Positions 26,194 to 35,323 of a DNA stretch of 64,000 nucleotides are shown in pieces (positions within the stretch are counted from its first letter, which is position 1; every line of letters starts with the position of its first letter). The notes under the pieces were generated by a model, which saw only the letters and a program-made list of their open reading frames with translations, was not told where the DNA came from and searched no databases. Location of the stretch: contig CAJWCU010000014.1 of assembly GCA_913030825.1 (NCBI GenBank), positions 1-64,000 of the forward strand, read 5' to 3'. The DNA is from an uncultured Rhodospirillaceae bacterium. Its GTDB lineage: Bacteria; Pseudomonadota; Alphaproteobacteria; Rhodospirillales; Casp-alpha2. A program made the translations under genes and the position numbers.

Positions 26194-26447
26194 CTTCGAT
26201 TCCGTTCCGTCACACCGTTTTTCGAACACGCCGCCGTGTCCGGACGGGCATCCGTCGTGGCATTTCCACTAAACTGCCGCGAATTTTCCACCGCAGGCTT
26301 TGCCGTTTTCCCCGATAAGCCCTGAAATCAGGGCCGATGCGGCGGTTGACGGTCTTGTTAACGCTCGATTAGAGCATAGAAAAGTTAAAACGGATATAAG
26401 CCGGGCAGAGCCGGAATCCAAGTGCGGATGAGCAGGAGAGCGAACGG
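26194..26447. other. divergent intergenic region, exported protein / ggt
   Basis: About 250 bases with promoters for both flanking genes. TTAA-CGCTCGA-TTAG at 26357-26371 approximates the CtrA consensus TTAA-N7-TTAA, with one mismatch. The stretch 26335-26400 is locally AT-rich (gagcatagaaaagttaaaacgg). Confidence 0.35.
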
Positions 26448-28034
26448 GTGGTGACGGGAACGGCGAACCTCGGGCGTGGAAAGGGCGCCGTCGCGGCGGG
26501 AGATTCGCTGACCGCACAGGCTGCGGCGGATATTTTGCGCGACGGTGGCAATGCCTTCGATGCCGCCCTTGGCGCCATGTGCGCCGCGACCGTGGCCGAA
26601 CCGGTGCTGGCGTCGTTCGGTGGTGGCGGATTTCTCCTGGCGCGGCCCGCCGATGAAGCCCCCCGCCTTTTCGATTTCTTCGCCCAGACGCCGAAACAGG
26701 GGCCGTCGCCGGACGGCCGCGATTTCTATCCGATCGTCGCCGACTTCGGCGCGGCGCAGCAGGAATTTCACATCGGCCTCGGGTCCATGGCCGTTCCCGG
26801 TCTGCCCCATGGTTTGTTTCGGGTTCATGGCGAGCTCGGCCATATGCCGCTCAACCGGTTGATCGAACCAGCCTTGGCCGTGGCCCGCGACGGATACGAC
26901 CTGACCCCGTTCCAGGAATACCTGTTCAGCGTCGTCGGGCCGATCTACACGGCGACCGAGGGGGCGCGGGCGCTCTTCGCGACGCAGGGTCCTTCCGGGC
27001 GGCTGCTTGCCGCCGGCGACCGGTTCCGAAATCCGGAGACGGCGGATTTTCTCGACGCCCTGGTGCGTGAAGGGCCGCGCCTGTTTTACGAAGGCGACGT
27101 GGCGCGGCGGATCGTCGAAGACTGCGTCGCCGGAGGCGGGAGCCTGACGGCAGAGGACTTGGCGGGCTACCGGACGGAGGTGCGCGCACCGCTTGCCGTC
27201 GATTTCGGCCGGGCGACGGTTCTCACGAACGCGCCGCCGTCGTCTGGCGGCCTGTTGATCGCTTTTGCGCTCAAACTGTTGGAGGGTGCCGAGGGCCTGC
27301 GCGGCGCTTGGGGCGACCAAGCCCACCTGACGGCATTGGCGCGGGCGATGGCGGTAACCGACGGCGCGCGCCGGGATTTATCGAATGGCGGCGGCGGCGG
27401 CGACTTGGCCGGATTGCTCGACCCGGCGGCGATGGACGGTTTTCGCAAGGCTTTCCTCGACCATCCTCAGGTCCGCCGCGGCACGACCCATATCAGCGTC
27501 ATCGACGGCATGGATAATGCCTGTGCCTTGACCCTCTCCAACGGCGAAGGCGCGGGCTATGTCGTGCCCGGCACCGGTGTGATGATGAACAACATGCTGG
27601 GCGAGGAAGACATCAATCCGCAAGGCTTCGATCGTTGGCCGCTGGATGTGCGCCTGGGCTCGATGATGGCGCCCACCGCGGTCGAGACGGCGGAGCGGCT
27701 GATCGTCCTGGGCTCCGGCGGATCCAACCGCATTCGCACGGCGGTGCTTCAGGTGATCGTCAATCTGCTGGCCTTCGATATGACGGCGTCCGAGGCCGTC
27801 GCCGCGCCGCGCATTCATGTCGAGCGGGGACATCTGGATATGGAGCCCGGCTGGCCCGAGGCCACGGCGGTTTTCGATGATTTTCCGGATCATCGCGTCT
27901 GGCCAGAGCGCAATCTGTTTTTCGGCGGCGTTCACATGGCCGCTCTGGAAACCGGCGGCGGCGAGGCGATTGGCGGCATGGCGGCGGCGGGAGACGGTCG
28001 GCGGGCCGGGTGCGCCATCGTCCTTGAGGGATGA
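26448..28034 (+). CDS. ggt: gamma-glutamyltransferase family protein
   Basis: A 528-residue Ntn-hydrolase precursor. The N-terminal large-subunit part has AAADILRDGGNAFDAALGAMCAATVAEPVLASFGGGGFLL. The self-cleavage and catalytic site is RRGTTHISVIDGMDNACALTLS, with Thr as the new N-terminus of the small subunit, followed by GTGVMMNNMLGEEDINP. It would hydrolyse or transfer gamma-glutamyl groups. No clear signal peptide is seen at the GTG start (AGGAG about 9 bases upstream), unlike periplasmic GGT, so a cytoplasmic member (for example a glutaryl-7-ACA acylase-like or YwrD type) is possible. Confidence 0.9.
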   Translation: MVTGTANLGRGKGAVAAGDSLTAQAAADILRDGGNAFDAALGAMCAATVAEPVLASFGGGGFLLARPADEAPRLFDFFAQTPKQGPSPDGRDFYPIVADFGAAQQEFHIGLGSMAVPGLPHGLFRVHGELGHMPLNRLIEPALAVARDGYDLTPFQEYLFSVVGPIYTATEGARALFATQGPSGRLLAAGDRFRNPETADFLDALVREGPRLFYEGDVARRIVEDCVAGGGSLTAEDLAGYRTEVRAPLAVDFGRATVLTNAPPSSGGLLIAFALKLLEGAEGLRGAWGDQAHLTALARAMAVTDGARRDLSNGGGGGDLAGLLDPAAMDGFRKAFLDHPQVRRGTTHISVIDGMDNACALTLSNGEGAGYVVPGTGVMMNNMLGEEDINPQGFDRWPLDVRLGSMMAPTAVETAERLIVLGSGGSNRIRTAVLQVIVNLLAFDMTASEAVAAPRIHVERGHLDMEPGWPEATAVFDDFPDHRVWPERNLFFGGVHMAALETGGGEAIGGMAAAGDGRRAGCAIVLEG

Positions 28035-28161
28035 CGGCAGGCGCCACGGCGCACCGGCTCCCGGGTCATTTCGGATGGAGTTGCCGGTCCAACTTGCCTA
28101 AGATCAATCTAATAAGATTGTGTGTAGAATTTTGCTCTTGGAAATGGCGAGGGGGAATAGC

Positions 28162-28860
28162 GTGTCGGATGGGAATGCGCGATCACTGGCGCAGATACAT
28201 CTGTTGTCGGACTTGAATGAGCAGGAACTCGAACGGCTGGAACAAGCCTGTTCGTGGAAGACCTACGACGCTCAGGAACAGATCATCGACCGTCAAAGCG
28301 AAACGCGGGACGTCTTCTTCGTCGTCTCGGGTGCTGCGCGGGTCGTCATCTATTCCCTGTCCGGGCGGGAAATCACCCTGGACGACGTCAATGCCGGCGG
28401 TCATTTCGGCGACTTGGCGGCGATCGACGGGGCGCCCCGGTCGGCCAGTGTCATGGCCTTGAAGGACACGACCATCGCATCCCTGTCGCAGGAACGCTTC
28501 CTGCAACTCCTGTCCGAAAACTTCGATGTGACCCTGCGCCTGATGAAATCATTGGCGCGGATCGTGCGCACATCGACGGATCGGATCATGGATCTCAGCA
28601 CCCTGGCGGCCAACAACCGGGTACAGGCGGATCTGCTCCGCCTGGCGCGCAACAACATGGTCGGTGAAAATCGCGCCGAACTTGTCCCGATCCCGGTACA
28701 CGGCGACATCGCCAGCCGGGTTTCGACGACCCGTGAGACGGTCGCGCGGGTCCTCAGTGACCTGTCCCGTCAAGGCGTCGTCGAACGCCTTAAGGACCGC
28801 TTGGTGATCGACGATGTCGACCATCTCGAAGACATGGTCGAAGAGGTTCGCGGCGAATAG
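28162..28860 (+). CDS. Crp/Fnr-family transcriptional regulator
   Basis: About 232 residues. The N-terminal cyclic-nucleotide-binding-type beta roll reads QIIDRQSETRDVFFVVSGAARVVIYSLSGREITLDDVNAGGHFGDLAAIDGAPRSASVMAL; the C-terminal winged helix has HGDIASRVSTTRETVARVLSDLSRQGVVERLKDRLVIDD. There is no N-terminal Cys cluster, so it is not an FNR-type oxygen sensor; the roll has G-D-LAAIDGAPRSAS where CRP has GELGLFEEGQERSAWV, so cAMP or cGMP binding is plausible. GTG 28162 with GAGGGGG 6 bases upstream is preferred to the track start. It lies 160 bases ahead of divK. Confidence 0.9.
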   Translation: MSDGNARSLAQIHLLSDLNEQELERLEQACSWKTYDAQEQIIDRQSETRDVFFVVSGAARVVIYSLSGREITLDDVNAGGHFGDLAAIDGAPRSASVMALKDTTIASLSQERFLQLLSENFDVTLRLMKSLARIVRTSTDRIMDLSTLAANNRVQADLLRLARNNMVGENRAELVPIPVHGDIASRVSTTRETVARVLSDLSRQGVVERLKDRLVIDDVDHLEDMVEEVRGE

Positions 28861-29019
28861 TTTCCGGCCGTCCAGCCGTTTGACTTGATGGGGCGTTTCG
28901 GACAGTATCTCGAGCAGAGGTTACGGTGATTCCTGCCAGGGTCAAAGGCCCGGCAAGACTGACTTTCGCAGTCCGTAAAAGCCCGCTTCGTGGCTGAAAA
29001 TTGATCGGAAGAATGAAAT

Positions 29020-29385
29020 ATGGCGAAAACGATTTTGATTGTTGAGGACAACGATCTCAACATGAAGTTGTTCAACGACCTGTTGCAGGCGAACGGCTAC
29101 AATACGATCCAGACCATGGACGGCCGTGACGCCATCCAACTTGCCCAGGAACACCGCCCTGATTTGATTTTGATGGATATCCAATTGCCGGAGATTTCGG
29201 GTCTCGAGGTCACAAAGATGCTCAAGGCCGATGATTCGTTGAAGGAAATCCCGGTCATCGCCGTCACGGCCTTCGCCATGAAGGGCGACGAGGAAAAAAT
29301 CCGCGAGGGTGGCTGCGAGGGCTATATCGCCAAACCGATTTCCGTGCCCACGTTCCTGGAGACGGTCGCGAAGTTTCTTGATTGA
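29020..29385 (+). CDS. divK: single-domain response regulator DivK
   Basis: A 121-residue receiver domain only. The phosphoacceptor is Asp53 in [13 protein letters not shown], with acidic pair ED9-10 and Lys in YIAKPIS. The sequence and the position directly before a pleD gene match DivK, the Caulobacter-type regulator that links PleC/DivJ kinases to the DivL-CckA-CtrA cell-cycle pathway. It is separated by 26 bases from pleD and likely co-transcribed. Confidence 0.95.
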   Translation: MAKTILIVEDNDLNMKLFNDLLQANGYNTIQTMDGRDAIQLAQEHRPDLILMDIQLPEISGLEVTKMLKADDSLKEIPVIAVTAFAMKGDEEKIREGGCEGYIAKPISVPTFLETVAKFLD

Positions 29386-29411
29386 TCGCCGCATTTGGGC
29401 GGTAACGGATT

Positions 29412-30818
29412 ATGTCGGCACGCATTCTCATCGTCGATGATCTGCCGACCAGCGTGAAGGTCCTGGCGGCCAAGCTGACAAGCGAATATTACGACGTCAT
29501 CACGGCCCATGACGGCCCGACGGCCTTGGAAACAGTCGAACGGGAGAAGCCAGATCTGGTCCTGCTCGACGTCATGATGCCGGGCATGGACGGTTTCGAG
29601 GTTTGCCGCCGGATCAAGGGCTCGCCCGGCACGGCGCATATTCCCGTCGTCATGGTGACCGCGCTGAACGACATGCGCGACCGGGTCAACGGCCTGCAGG
29701 CCGGGGCCGACGATTTCCTGACCAAGCCGGTGAACGACACCATGCTGTTCGCCCGTGTGCGCTCGCTGGTGCGTATGAAGCGGACGTTCGATCAGTGGTA
29801 CCTGCACCAACAGACCTCCCGCGATCTGGGCTTCGACGCCAATCCGGATCTGAGCCAGGTCGACGGCAGCGGCGCCGTGGTCACCGTTGTCGACGCCAGC
29901 GAAATCCAAGGCGGCAATATCCGCGACCTGCTGTCCCGCGACGACCACAAGGTCACGGTCCTCAAGACCTATGAGGACGCATCCAAAACGATTGCCGACG
30001 ATTTGCCCGATGTGGTGGTGATCTCCATGGATTTCGAAGGCGACGAGCCGCTGCGCCTGGCGTCGCGCTTGCGGTCGACCGAAGTGACCCGCCAGGTGCC
30101 GATTCTGCTGATCGGCGACGCCGAGGATGAAATCAATCTGATCAAGGGCCTGGAACTGGGGGTCAACGACTGCGTCGTCCGGCCCGTCGACGAACAGGAG
30201 ATCGTCGCCCGTGTGCGGACCCAGGTGCGCCGCAAGCGCTACCAGGAACTTCTACAGGCGAATTTCCAGCAACACCTCTCCATGGCTCTGACGGACGGCC
30301 TGACGGGGCTGCACAACCGGCGCTATCTGGAATCGCACATTGACGGGATCGTGCGGCGGACCGGTGACGGGACCAAGGGCGTGTCGCTGATGTTGATCGA
30401 CCTGGACCATTTCAAGCGGGTCAACGATACCTATGGCCATGCGGCCGGGGATGAAGTTCTGAAGATCGTCGCCAAACGGATTCTGCGTAACATTCGCGGC
30501 TTCGACACGGCGGCGCGGTTCGGCGGCGAGGAATTCGTCGTCGCCATGCCGGACACACCGCTGGACGTCGCCTTTACCGTTGCAGACCGTATTCGGGTGA
30601 AGGTCGCCGAAGAACCCGTGACCTTGCCCGACGGCAGCCCGATTTCGGTGACGCTCAGCGCCGGTGTCGCGGAGTCCGATCCCAAGGGCGACACCACCGC
30701 CGATTTGATCGAACGGGCGGACAAGGCGCTCTACATCGCCAAACACGAGGGCCGCGACATGGTGATCAAGGCCCCGCCGCCGCCCGGTGCCGAGGCGGAC
30801 GGGAACGGCGCCGCCTGA
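29412..30818 (+). CDS. pleD: response regulator diguanylate cyclase PleD
   Basis: A 468-residue protein with two receiver domains and a GGDEF domain. REC1 has Asp53 (LVLLDVMMPGMDGF) and KPVND; REC2 is degenerate (VVTVVDASEIQGGNIRDLL); the cyclase has the signature FGGEEFVVAMP, preceded by the inhibitory I-site RGFD five residues upstream. It makes cyclic di-GMP when phosphorylated, and product inhibition is expected. It forms a pair with divK. A PilZ protein at 6.1-6.5 kb is a possible effector. Confidence 0.96.
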   Translation: MSARILIVDDLPTSVKVLAAKLTSEYYDVITAHDGPTALETVEREKPDLVLLDVMMPGMDGFEVCRRIKGSPGTAHIPVVMVTALNDMRDRVNGLQAGADDFLTKPVNDTMLFARVRSLVRMKRTFDQWYLHQQTSRDLGFDANPDLSQVDGSGAVVTVVDASEIQGGNIRDLLSRDDHKVTVLKTYEDASKTIADDLPDVVVISMDFEGDEPLRLASRLRSTEVTRQVPILLIGDAEDEINLIKGLELGVNDCVVRPVDEQEIVARVRTQVRRKRYQELLQANFQQHLSMALTDGLTGLHNRRYLESHIDGIVRRTGDGTKGVSLMLIDLDHFKRVNDTYGHAAGDEVLKIVAKRILRNIRGFDTAARFGGEEFVVAMPDTPLDVAFTVADRIRVKVAEEPVTLPDGSPISVTLSAGVAESDPKGDTTADLIERADKALYIAKHEGRDMVIKAPPPPGAEADGNGAA

Positions 30819-30987
30819 CGATCGCCGGGCGCAGGCCGTCCAATCGGGGCGGTATGCGATAAACACCCAAGATAAACGCTCAATGGCCGGACAGCCGAAG
30901 CCGCCGGCCACAGCCGTCGCAACGATGATTTCAAAAGCAGGTCGGAAGGATCGGGGCGTCGAGGCGGCGACTACGCGCCGCAGAGAC

Positions 30988-31010
30988 GAGAAGAAAAGCG
31001 GCGGGCCGCT
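30988..31010 (-). terminator. probable terminator of rpmG
   Basis: On the minus strand, directly after the rpmG stop codon, AGCGG-CCCG-CCGCT forms a short GC stem followed by TTTCTTCTC, a plausible intrinsic terminator. Confidence 0.5.
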
Positions 31011-31177
31011 TACTTGATCTTCTCTTCCTTGAACGCCACGTGCTTGCGGGCCACGGGATCGTATTTGCGCATCTCGAACTTTTCAGTCGTGTTGCGCGGA
31101 TTTTTCTTCTTCACGTAGAAGAAGCCCGTGTCAGCGGTGCTGACCATTTTCACCAGAATTGTGGCCGGTTTTGCCAT
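31010..31177 (-). CDS. rpmG: 50S ribosomal protein L33
   Basis: A 55-codon gene missed by the ORF track because of its length. It translates to [20 protein letters not shown], then [20 protein letters not shown] and [15 protein letters not shown], which matches bacterial L33 throughout. There is no zinc CxxC pair, so it is the Cys-free form. It lies downstream of ctp, rnr and topA on the same strand, as in many alphaproteobacteria; a 135-base gap separates it from ctp. Confidence 0.96.
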   Translation of the reverse strand: MAKPATILVKMVSTADTGFFYVKKKNPRNTTEKFEMRKYDPVARKHVAFKEEKIK

Positions 31178-31312
31178 GACTCGCTTTTCCGCTCAGATGT
31201 TCAGAAATAAGGAAGGCGCGAAACATACAGTGCCCATCAGGCAAGTCAAGGCTTTCGGCATGGGGTTTTTTGCACTTTGTGCCGGGACGGCGGAGGCCCG
31301 GCGGGGGCGGGG

Positions 31313-32944
31313 CTATTCCGCCGCCGCGCTGTCGCGGTCGAGGGACGCCCGTGCCGTCGCCTGGGTGATCACCAGGGCGCGGGCATACAGGGTGCGGTCC
31401 TCGATGATCCGGCGGGCCAGATCGCGGTCCTGAGTGCCGCTGTGAGGCTCCGGCGGGCAGGTTTCCCGAAGACGCGTGCGTTCGTCTTCGTCCAACGGGC
31501 CGCCGCGCCGCCAGCGGGCGAAGATATCGGCCTGAAAGTCACGCCCGCCCATGGCCGCGAGGATCGGGTTGGGATGGGCGCCGTCGGCCCCCTGGACCGC
31601 CGGGATCGACGCCTTGGACGAGGTGCAGACCACCGGATGGACGCCCAGGCCGTGCAGGGTGTAGCCGGTCGGCGTGATGAGGCGCGACCAGGTGATGGTC
31701 AATTCGCCGTCGTTGGGCAGACGGATGACCGTCTGAACACTGCCCTTGCCGTAGGAAGAAGTGCCCAGCACCACCGCGCGGCCTCGGTCCTGCAGCGCCG
31801 CCGCCGTGATTTCCGCGGCCGACGCCGATTTCCCGTCGACCAGGATGACCAGCGGCTGGCCGTTCAGGATGTCGTCGCCGTCGGCGTTGTAGTGATGGAC
31901 GCTGTCCGGATGGCGGCCGCGCGTCGTGATGATATGGCCCTGGGTCAGGAACAGATTGGCCAGCTTGATCGATTGCCGCAGAAGCCCGCCGGGATTGCCG
32001 CGCAGGTCCATGACCAAGCCCTTCAGCGCGTTCGCCGGATCGGCCTGGACCTCCATGATCGCCTTGCGGACCGATGCCGCCGTCTGCTGATTGAAGCTGC
32101 TGACGGCGAGGTAAAGAATGCCGTCCTTGAAGACCTGGGTCACCGTGACGGGCACGATGTGGCGGCGGTATAGTTCGACCTGCCAGGGATCGGGCCGTCC
32201 CTCGCGCCGCACCACCAATTTGACGGACGTATCCACGGGGCCGCGTAACAGGCGCACGATCTTGCGCGACGGCAGGCCCCTCAATTCGACGCCGTCGGCG
32301 GAGACCAGAATATCGCCTTCACGAAGACCGGCGGCGGCGGCCGGGGTTTCCGGCGTGATTCGGTAGACATGGACATCGTCGTCGCGCAGGCGGAAGCGAA
32401 TGCCGATGCCACCGAACCCGTCGCGCCGGGCTCGGTTGCGCCGGGCCTCGTCGCGCCCGGAATAGCGGGAATAGATGTCCAGTTCCGACAGCATGCCGTC
32501 GAACACGGCCTCGTAGATCTTTTCCGTGCTGGCCCGGCCGATTTCCTCGGACCAGCCACGCGCCGCCAAGGCCGCCCGCGCCGTCAGCCGCGCCCAGCCA
32601 TAGGAGTCGCCGGTTTTGGGCAGGGGTTCATGGGCGAATTCCCGGCCGTTGCCGTTGATCTGCACCTCGTCGTCGGATTGTTCGATGGAAATGGCCGCGT
32701 CGATCGCGCCCAGGCCCCGCAAGCCCTCCATGCCGATCGTTTCGACGGGCAGCGACACCAGGTACTTGTCGGCGATGTTTTCGTATCCGGCGGCAATGAC
32801 CTCGGTCGCTGCGGGAAGCGAAAACGCCGGATCCGCTGCCGCCTTATCGGTCTGAGGCGGTGTCTGGCTGGCGCAGCCGGTCAGCAGCAGCGCCGCCACG
32901 GCAGCCGCCCAACCTCCACGCAAATGGCATCGCATTCCGGTCAT
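31313..32944 (-). CDS. S41-family C-terminal processing peptidase, lipoprotein
   Basis: A 543-residue periplasmic protease. The N-terminus is a lipoprotein signal (WAAAVAALLLTGCASQ). A PDZ domain follows (GIGIRFRLRDDDVHVYRITPETPAAAAGLREGDILVSADG) and then the tail-specific peptidase domain with the catalytic Ser in VDGKSASAAEI and Lys in SSYGKGSVQ; MDLRGNPGGLL is also typical. It degrades or trims periplasmic proteins with accessible C-termini. There is a 72-base gap to rnr upstream, same strand. Confidence 0.93.
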   Translation of the reverse strand: MTGMRCHLRGGWAAAVAALLLTGCASQTPPQTDKAAADPAFSLPAATEVIAAGYENIADKYLVSLPVETIGMEGLRGLGAIDAAISIEQSDDEVQINGNGREFAHEPLPKTGDSYGWARLTARAALAARGWSEEIGRASTEKIYEAVFDGMLSELDIYSRYSGRDEARRNRARRDGFGGIGIRFRLRDDDVHVYRITPETPAAAAGLREGDILVSADGVELRGLPSRKIVRLLRGPVDTSVKLVVRREGRPDPWQVELYRRHIVPVTVTQVFKDGILYLAVSSFNQQTAASVRKAIMEVQADPANALKGLVMDLRGNPGGLLRQSIKLANLFLTQGHIITTRGRHPDSVHHYNADGDDILNGQPLVILVDGKSASAAEITAAALQDRGRAVVLGTSSYGKGSVQTVIRLPNDGELTITWSRLITPTGYTLHGLGVHPVVCTSSKASIPAVQGADGAHPNPILAAMGGRDFQADIFARWRRGGPLDEDERTRLRETCPPEPHSGTQDRDLARRIIEDRTLYARALVITQATARASLDRDSAAAE

Positions 32945-33016
32945 GGTATTGGATTGTCGGCCATTTTCGGGCCGTCGTCATCTGGAAAACGCGGCAGGCC
33001 GGGGGATGCGGGCGTT

Positions 33017-35305
33017 TCAGCCGCGTTTGCGCTTGGCCGGTTTCTTCGTCTTGCCGCCCGTCCGGCCGCGCCCTTTGCGCCCGCCGCCCGACGGCCGCCC
33101 GCCCGTATTGAGACGTCCGCGCGCACCCCGACCCGATCCGCCGCCGGGCCGTCCGCCGCCGTCCAGCAATTGGAAAATCATACCGCCGGTCAAAGGCCGG
33201 GCCTCGACCAGCAGAACCTCGACCGTTTCGCCCAGGACATAGGTCTTGCCGTTGGACCGGCCACGCAGGCGGTTATGGGCTTCGTCGTGGATGTAATAAT
33301 CGTCGGGCAGGGAGCGGATCGGGATCAGGCCGTCGGCGCCCGTGTCGTTCAATGTGATGAACAGGCCGAAGCGGGTGACGCCGTTGATCCGCCCGGTGAA
33401 GGTCGCCCCCACCCGGTCGGCCAGATACTGCGTCGTGAAGCGGTCCACCGCCGTGCGTTCCGCCGCCGCCGCGCGCCGTTCCGTGAACGACAGGTGCTGA
33501 CCCATCTCGGCGAAATCCTTGTGGTCGGGCTCCAACCCGCCGTCGCCCAGCTTGTTCCCCCGGATCAGCGCGCGGTGAACCAGCAGGTCCGAATACCGCC
33601 GAATGGGCGAGGTGAAATGGCAGTAGCGGCGCAGTGCCAGGCCGAAGTGGCCGATGTTGTCGGGCGAATATTCGGCCTGGGCCTGGGACCGCAGGACCAG
33701 TTCCTGAACCATCCGGTCGTTCGGCGTGGTCTTGGCCTTGGCCAACATCTGATTGAAATGCCGGGGCTGCACGACCTGGCCCTTGGCGAACGACAGGCCG
33801 ACCGTGGCGACCGCTTCCGACAGGGCCGCGATCTTGGTCGGGCTCGGCTGGTCGTGGATGCGGTACATGCAGGGCAGGCCTTTTTGTTCAAGGTTTTCCG
33901 CCGCCGCCACGTTGGCGGTGATCATGAATTCCTCGATCAGGCGGTGGCTGTCCAATCGTTCGCGTTCGGCGATCTCGGCGACCTTGCCGTCGTCGCCCAG
34001 GATGACCTTGCGTTCGGCCAGGTCCAACTCCAGCACGCCGCGCTTGTGACGATTGCGCGCCAGGGCTTCATAGGCCCCGTAGAGCGGCGCGATGACGTCC
34101 TTGGCCAGGACATCCGTCGTATCGTCCGTACGGCCGTCCTGGGCCGCCTGAACCTGCTCGTAGGTCAATCGCGCGGCCGAGCGCATCAGGGCCCGTTCGA
34201 ACTTATGCCGTTTTAATTCGCCGTCGCCGTCGATCCACAGATGGGCGACGAGGCAGGGGCGATCTTCCTTGGGGTTCAGGGAACACCAGCCGGTCGACAA
34301 TTCATGCGGCAGCATGGGCACCACGCGGTCGGGGAAATAGACGCTGTTGCCCCGGTCGTAGGCGCTGCGGTCCAGCGCGTCGCCGGGCCGCACGTACCAG
34401 GACACGTCGGCGATCGCGACCACCAGGTGCCAGCCGCCGTCGCGGTCCTTGTCCTTCTCGGCGAACACGGCGTCGTCGAAATCGCGGGCGTCGGCGCCGT
34501 CGATGGTGATCAGCGGCAGATCGCGCAGATCGACCCGCTGGCCCAAGGGGGCGGGGCCCGCCGCCTTGGCCTGATCCAGCGCCTGGGGCGGAAATTCCGA
34601 CGGAATTTCGTGTTCGTGGATGGATATCAGGCTGACCGATTTGGGGTCGTCCATGCCGCCCAGAACGTCGGAAACCTTGGCCTTGCGCAGGCCCAGTTCC
34701 TTGCCGGGCAGGACATGGGCGCGGACCAGGTCGCCCGGCTTCGCACCTTTCGACTGTCCCGCCGGAACGATGAAATCGGCCTTTGCACGGCGGTCGGTGC
34801 TTTCGATGCGGCCTTCGCCGCCGACCTCGCGGTAGACGCCCATGATCGCGGCCGGGGCCGAGGGCAGGCGGCGGATCGTGCGGCCCTGATACTGGCCGCG
34901 CCCGGTGCGTTCCAAGCGCGCCAGAACCCGGTCGCCGGTGCCCAACGCCGGCTGGCCCTTGCGTTCCGGCGCCATGTAGATGGCGGGCGGCGGCCCGGCG
35001 GCGTCTTCGTCCCAGGATTCCGGGCGGGCCATCAGTTCGCCGTCGCTGTCGACGCCGGTGATATGTAGGACCGTGACCTCGGGCAGCGCCCCCGGTTCGG
35101 CGAAGCGCTTGCCCCGGCCACGTTGCAGCGAGCCGTCGGCTTCAAGTTCCTTCAGCATCTCGCGCAGCATGACCTTGCCTTCCGAGCCCAGCTTGAAGGC
35201 GCGCGCGATTTCGCGTTTGCCGACCCGTTTGGGGCTCGACTGGATGAACTCAAGCAGTTCTTCCTTGGTCGGGAAGGGCGGCTTGGATGAGGGGCGCTTG
35301 GCCAA
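33017..35305 (-). CDS. rnr: ribonuclease R
   Basis: A 762-residue 3'-5' exoribonuclease of the RNB family. An N-terminal winged helix (KRVGKREIARAFKLGS) and cold-shock domains precede the catalytic RNB domain with TIDGADARDFDDAVFAEKD (metal-binding aspartates); the S1 domain begins VGATFTGRINGVTRFGLFITLNDTGADGLI, and the tail is Gly/Arg/Lys-rich. It degrades structured RNA. The only start near the family N-terminus is TTG (TTGGCCAAGCGCCCC); it begins 18 bases after topA ends. Confidence 0.95.
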   Translation of the reverse strand: MAKRPSSKPPFPTKEELLEFIQSSPKRVGKREIARAFKLGSEGKVMLREMLKELEADGSLQRGRGKRFAEPGALPEVTVLHITGVDSDGELMARPESWDEDAAGPPPAIYMAPERKGQPALGTGDRVLARLERTGRGQYQGRTIRRLPSAPAAIMGVYREVGGEGRIESTDRRAKADFIVPAGQSKGAKPGDLVRAHVLPGKELGLRKAKVSDVLGGMDDPKSVSLISIHEHEIPSEFPPQALDQAKAAGPAPLGQRVDLRDLPLITIDGADARDFDDAVFAEKDKDRDGGWHLVVAIADVSWYVRPGDALDRSAYDRGNSVYFPDRVVPMLPHELSTGWCSLNPKEDRPCLVAHLWIDGDGELKRHKFERALMRSAARLTYEQVQAAQDGRTDDTTDVLAKDVIAPLYGAYEALARNRHKRGVLELDLAERKVILGDDGKVAEIAERERLDSHRLIEEFMITANVAAAENLEQKGLPCMYRIHDQPSPTKIAALSEAVATVGLSFAKGQVVQPRHFNQMLAKAKTTPNDRMVQELVLRSQAQAEYSPDNIGHFGLALRRYCHFTSPIRRYSDLLVHRALIRGNKLGDGGLEPDHKDFAEMGQHLSFTERRAAAAERTAVDRFTTQYLADRVGATFTGRINGVTRFGLFITLNDTGADGLIPIRSLPDDYYIHDEAHNRLRGRSNGKTYVLGETVEVLLVEARPLTGGMIFQLLDGGGRPGGGSGRGARGRLNTGGRPSGGGRKGRGRTGGKTKKPAKRKRG

Positions 35306-35323
35306 GGGGCGTATCCCGCGGGA

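Noticed and set aside
30787-31017. 76-codon plus-strand ORF after pleD
   Set aside because: It overlaps the pleD end and the antisense of rpmG; no coding features.
32369-34216. 615-codon plus-strand ORF
   Set aside because: Antisense to ctp and rnr, both clearly coding.
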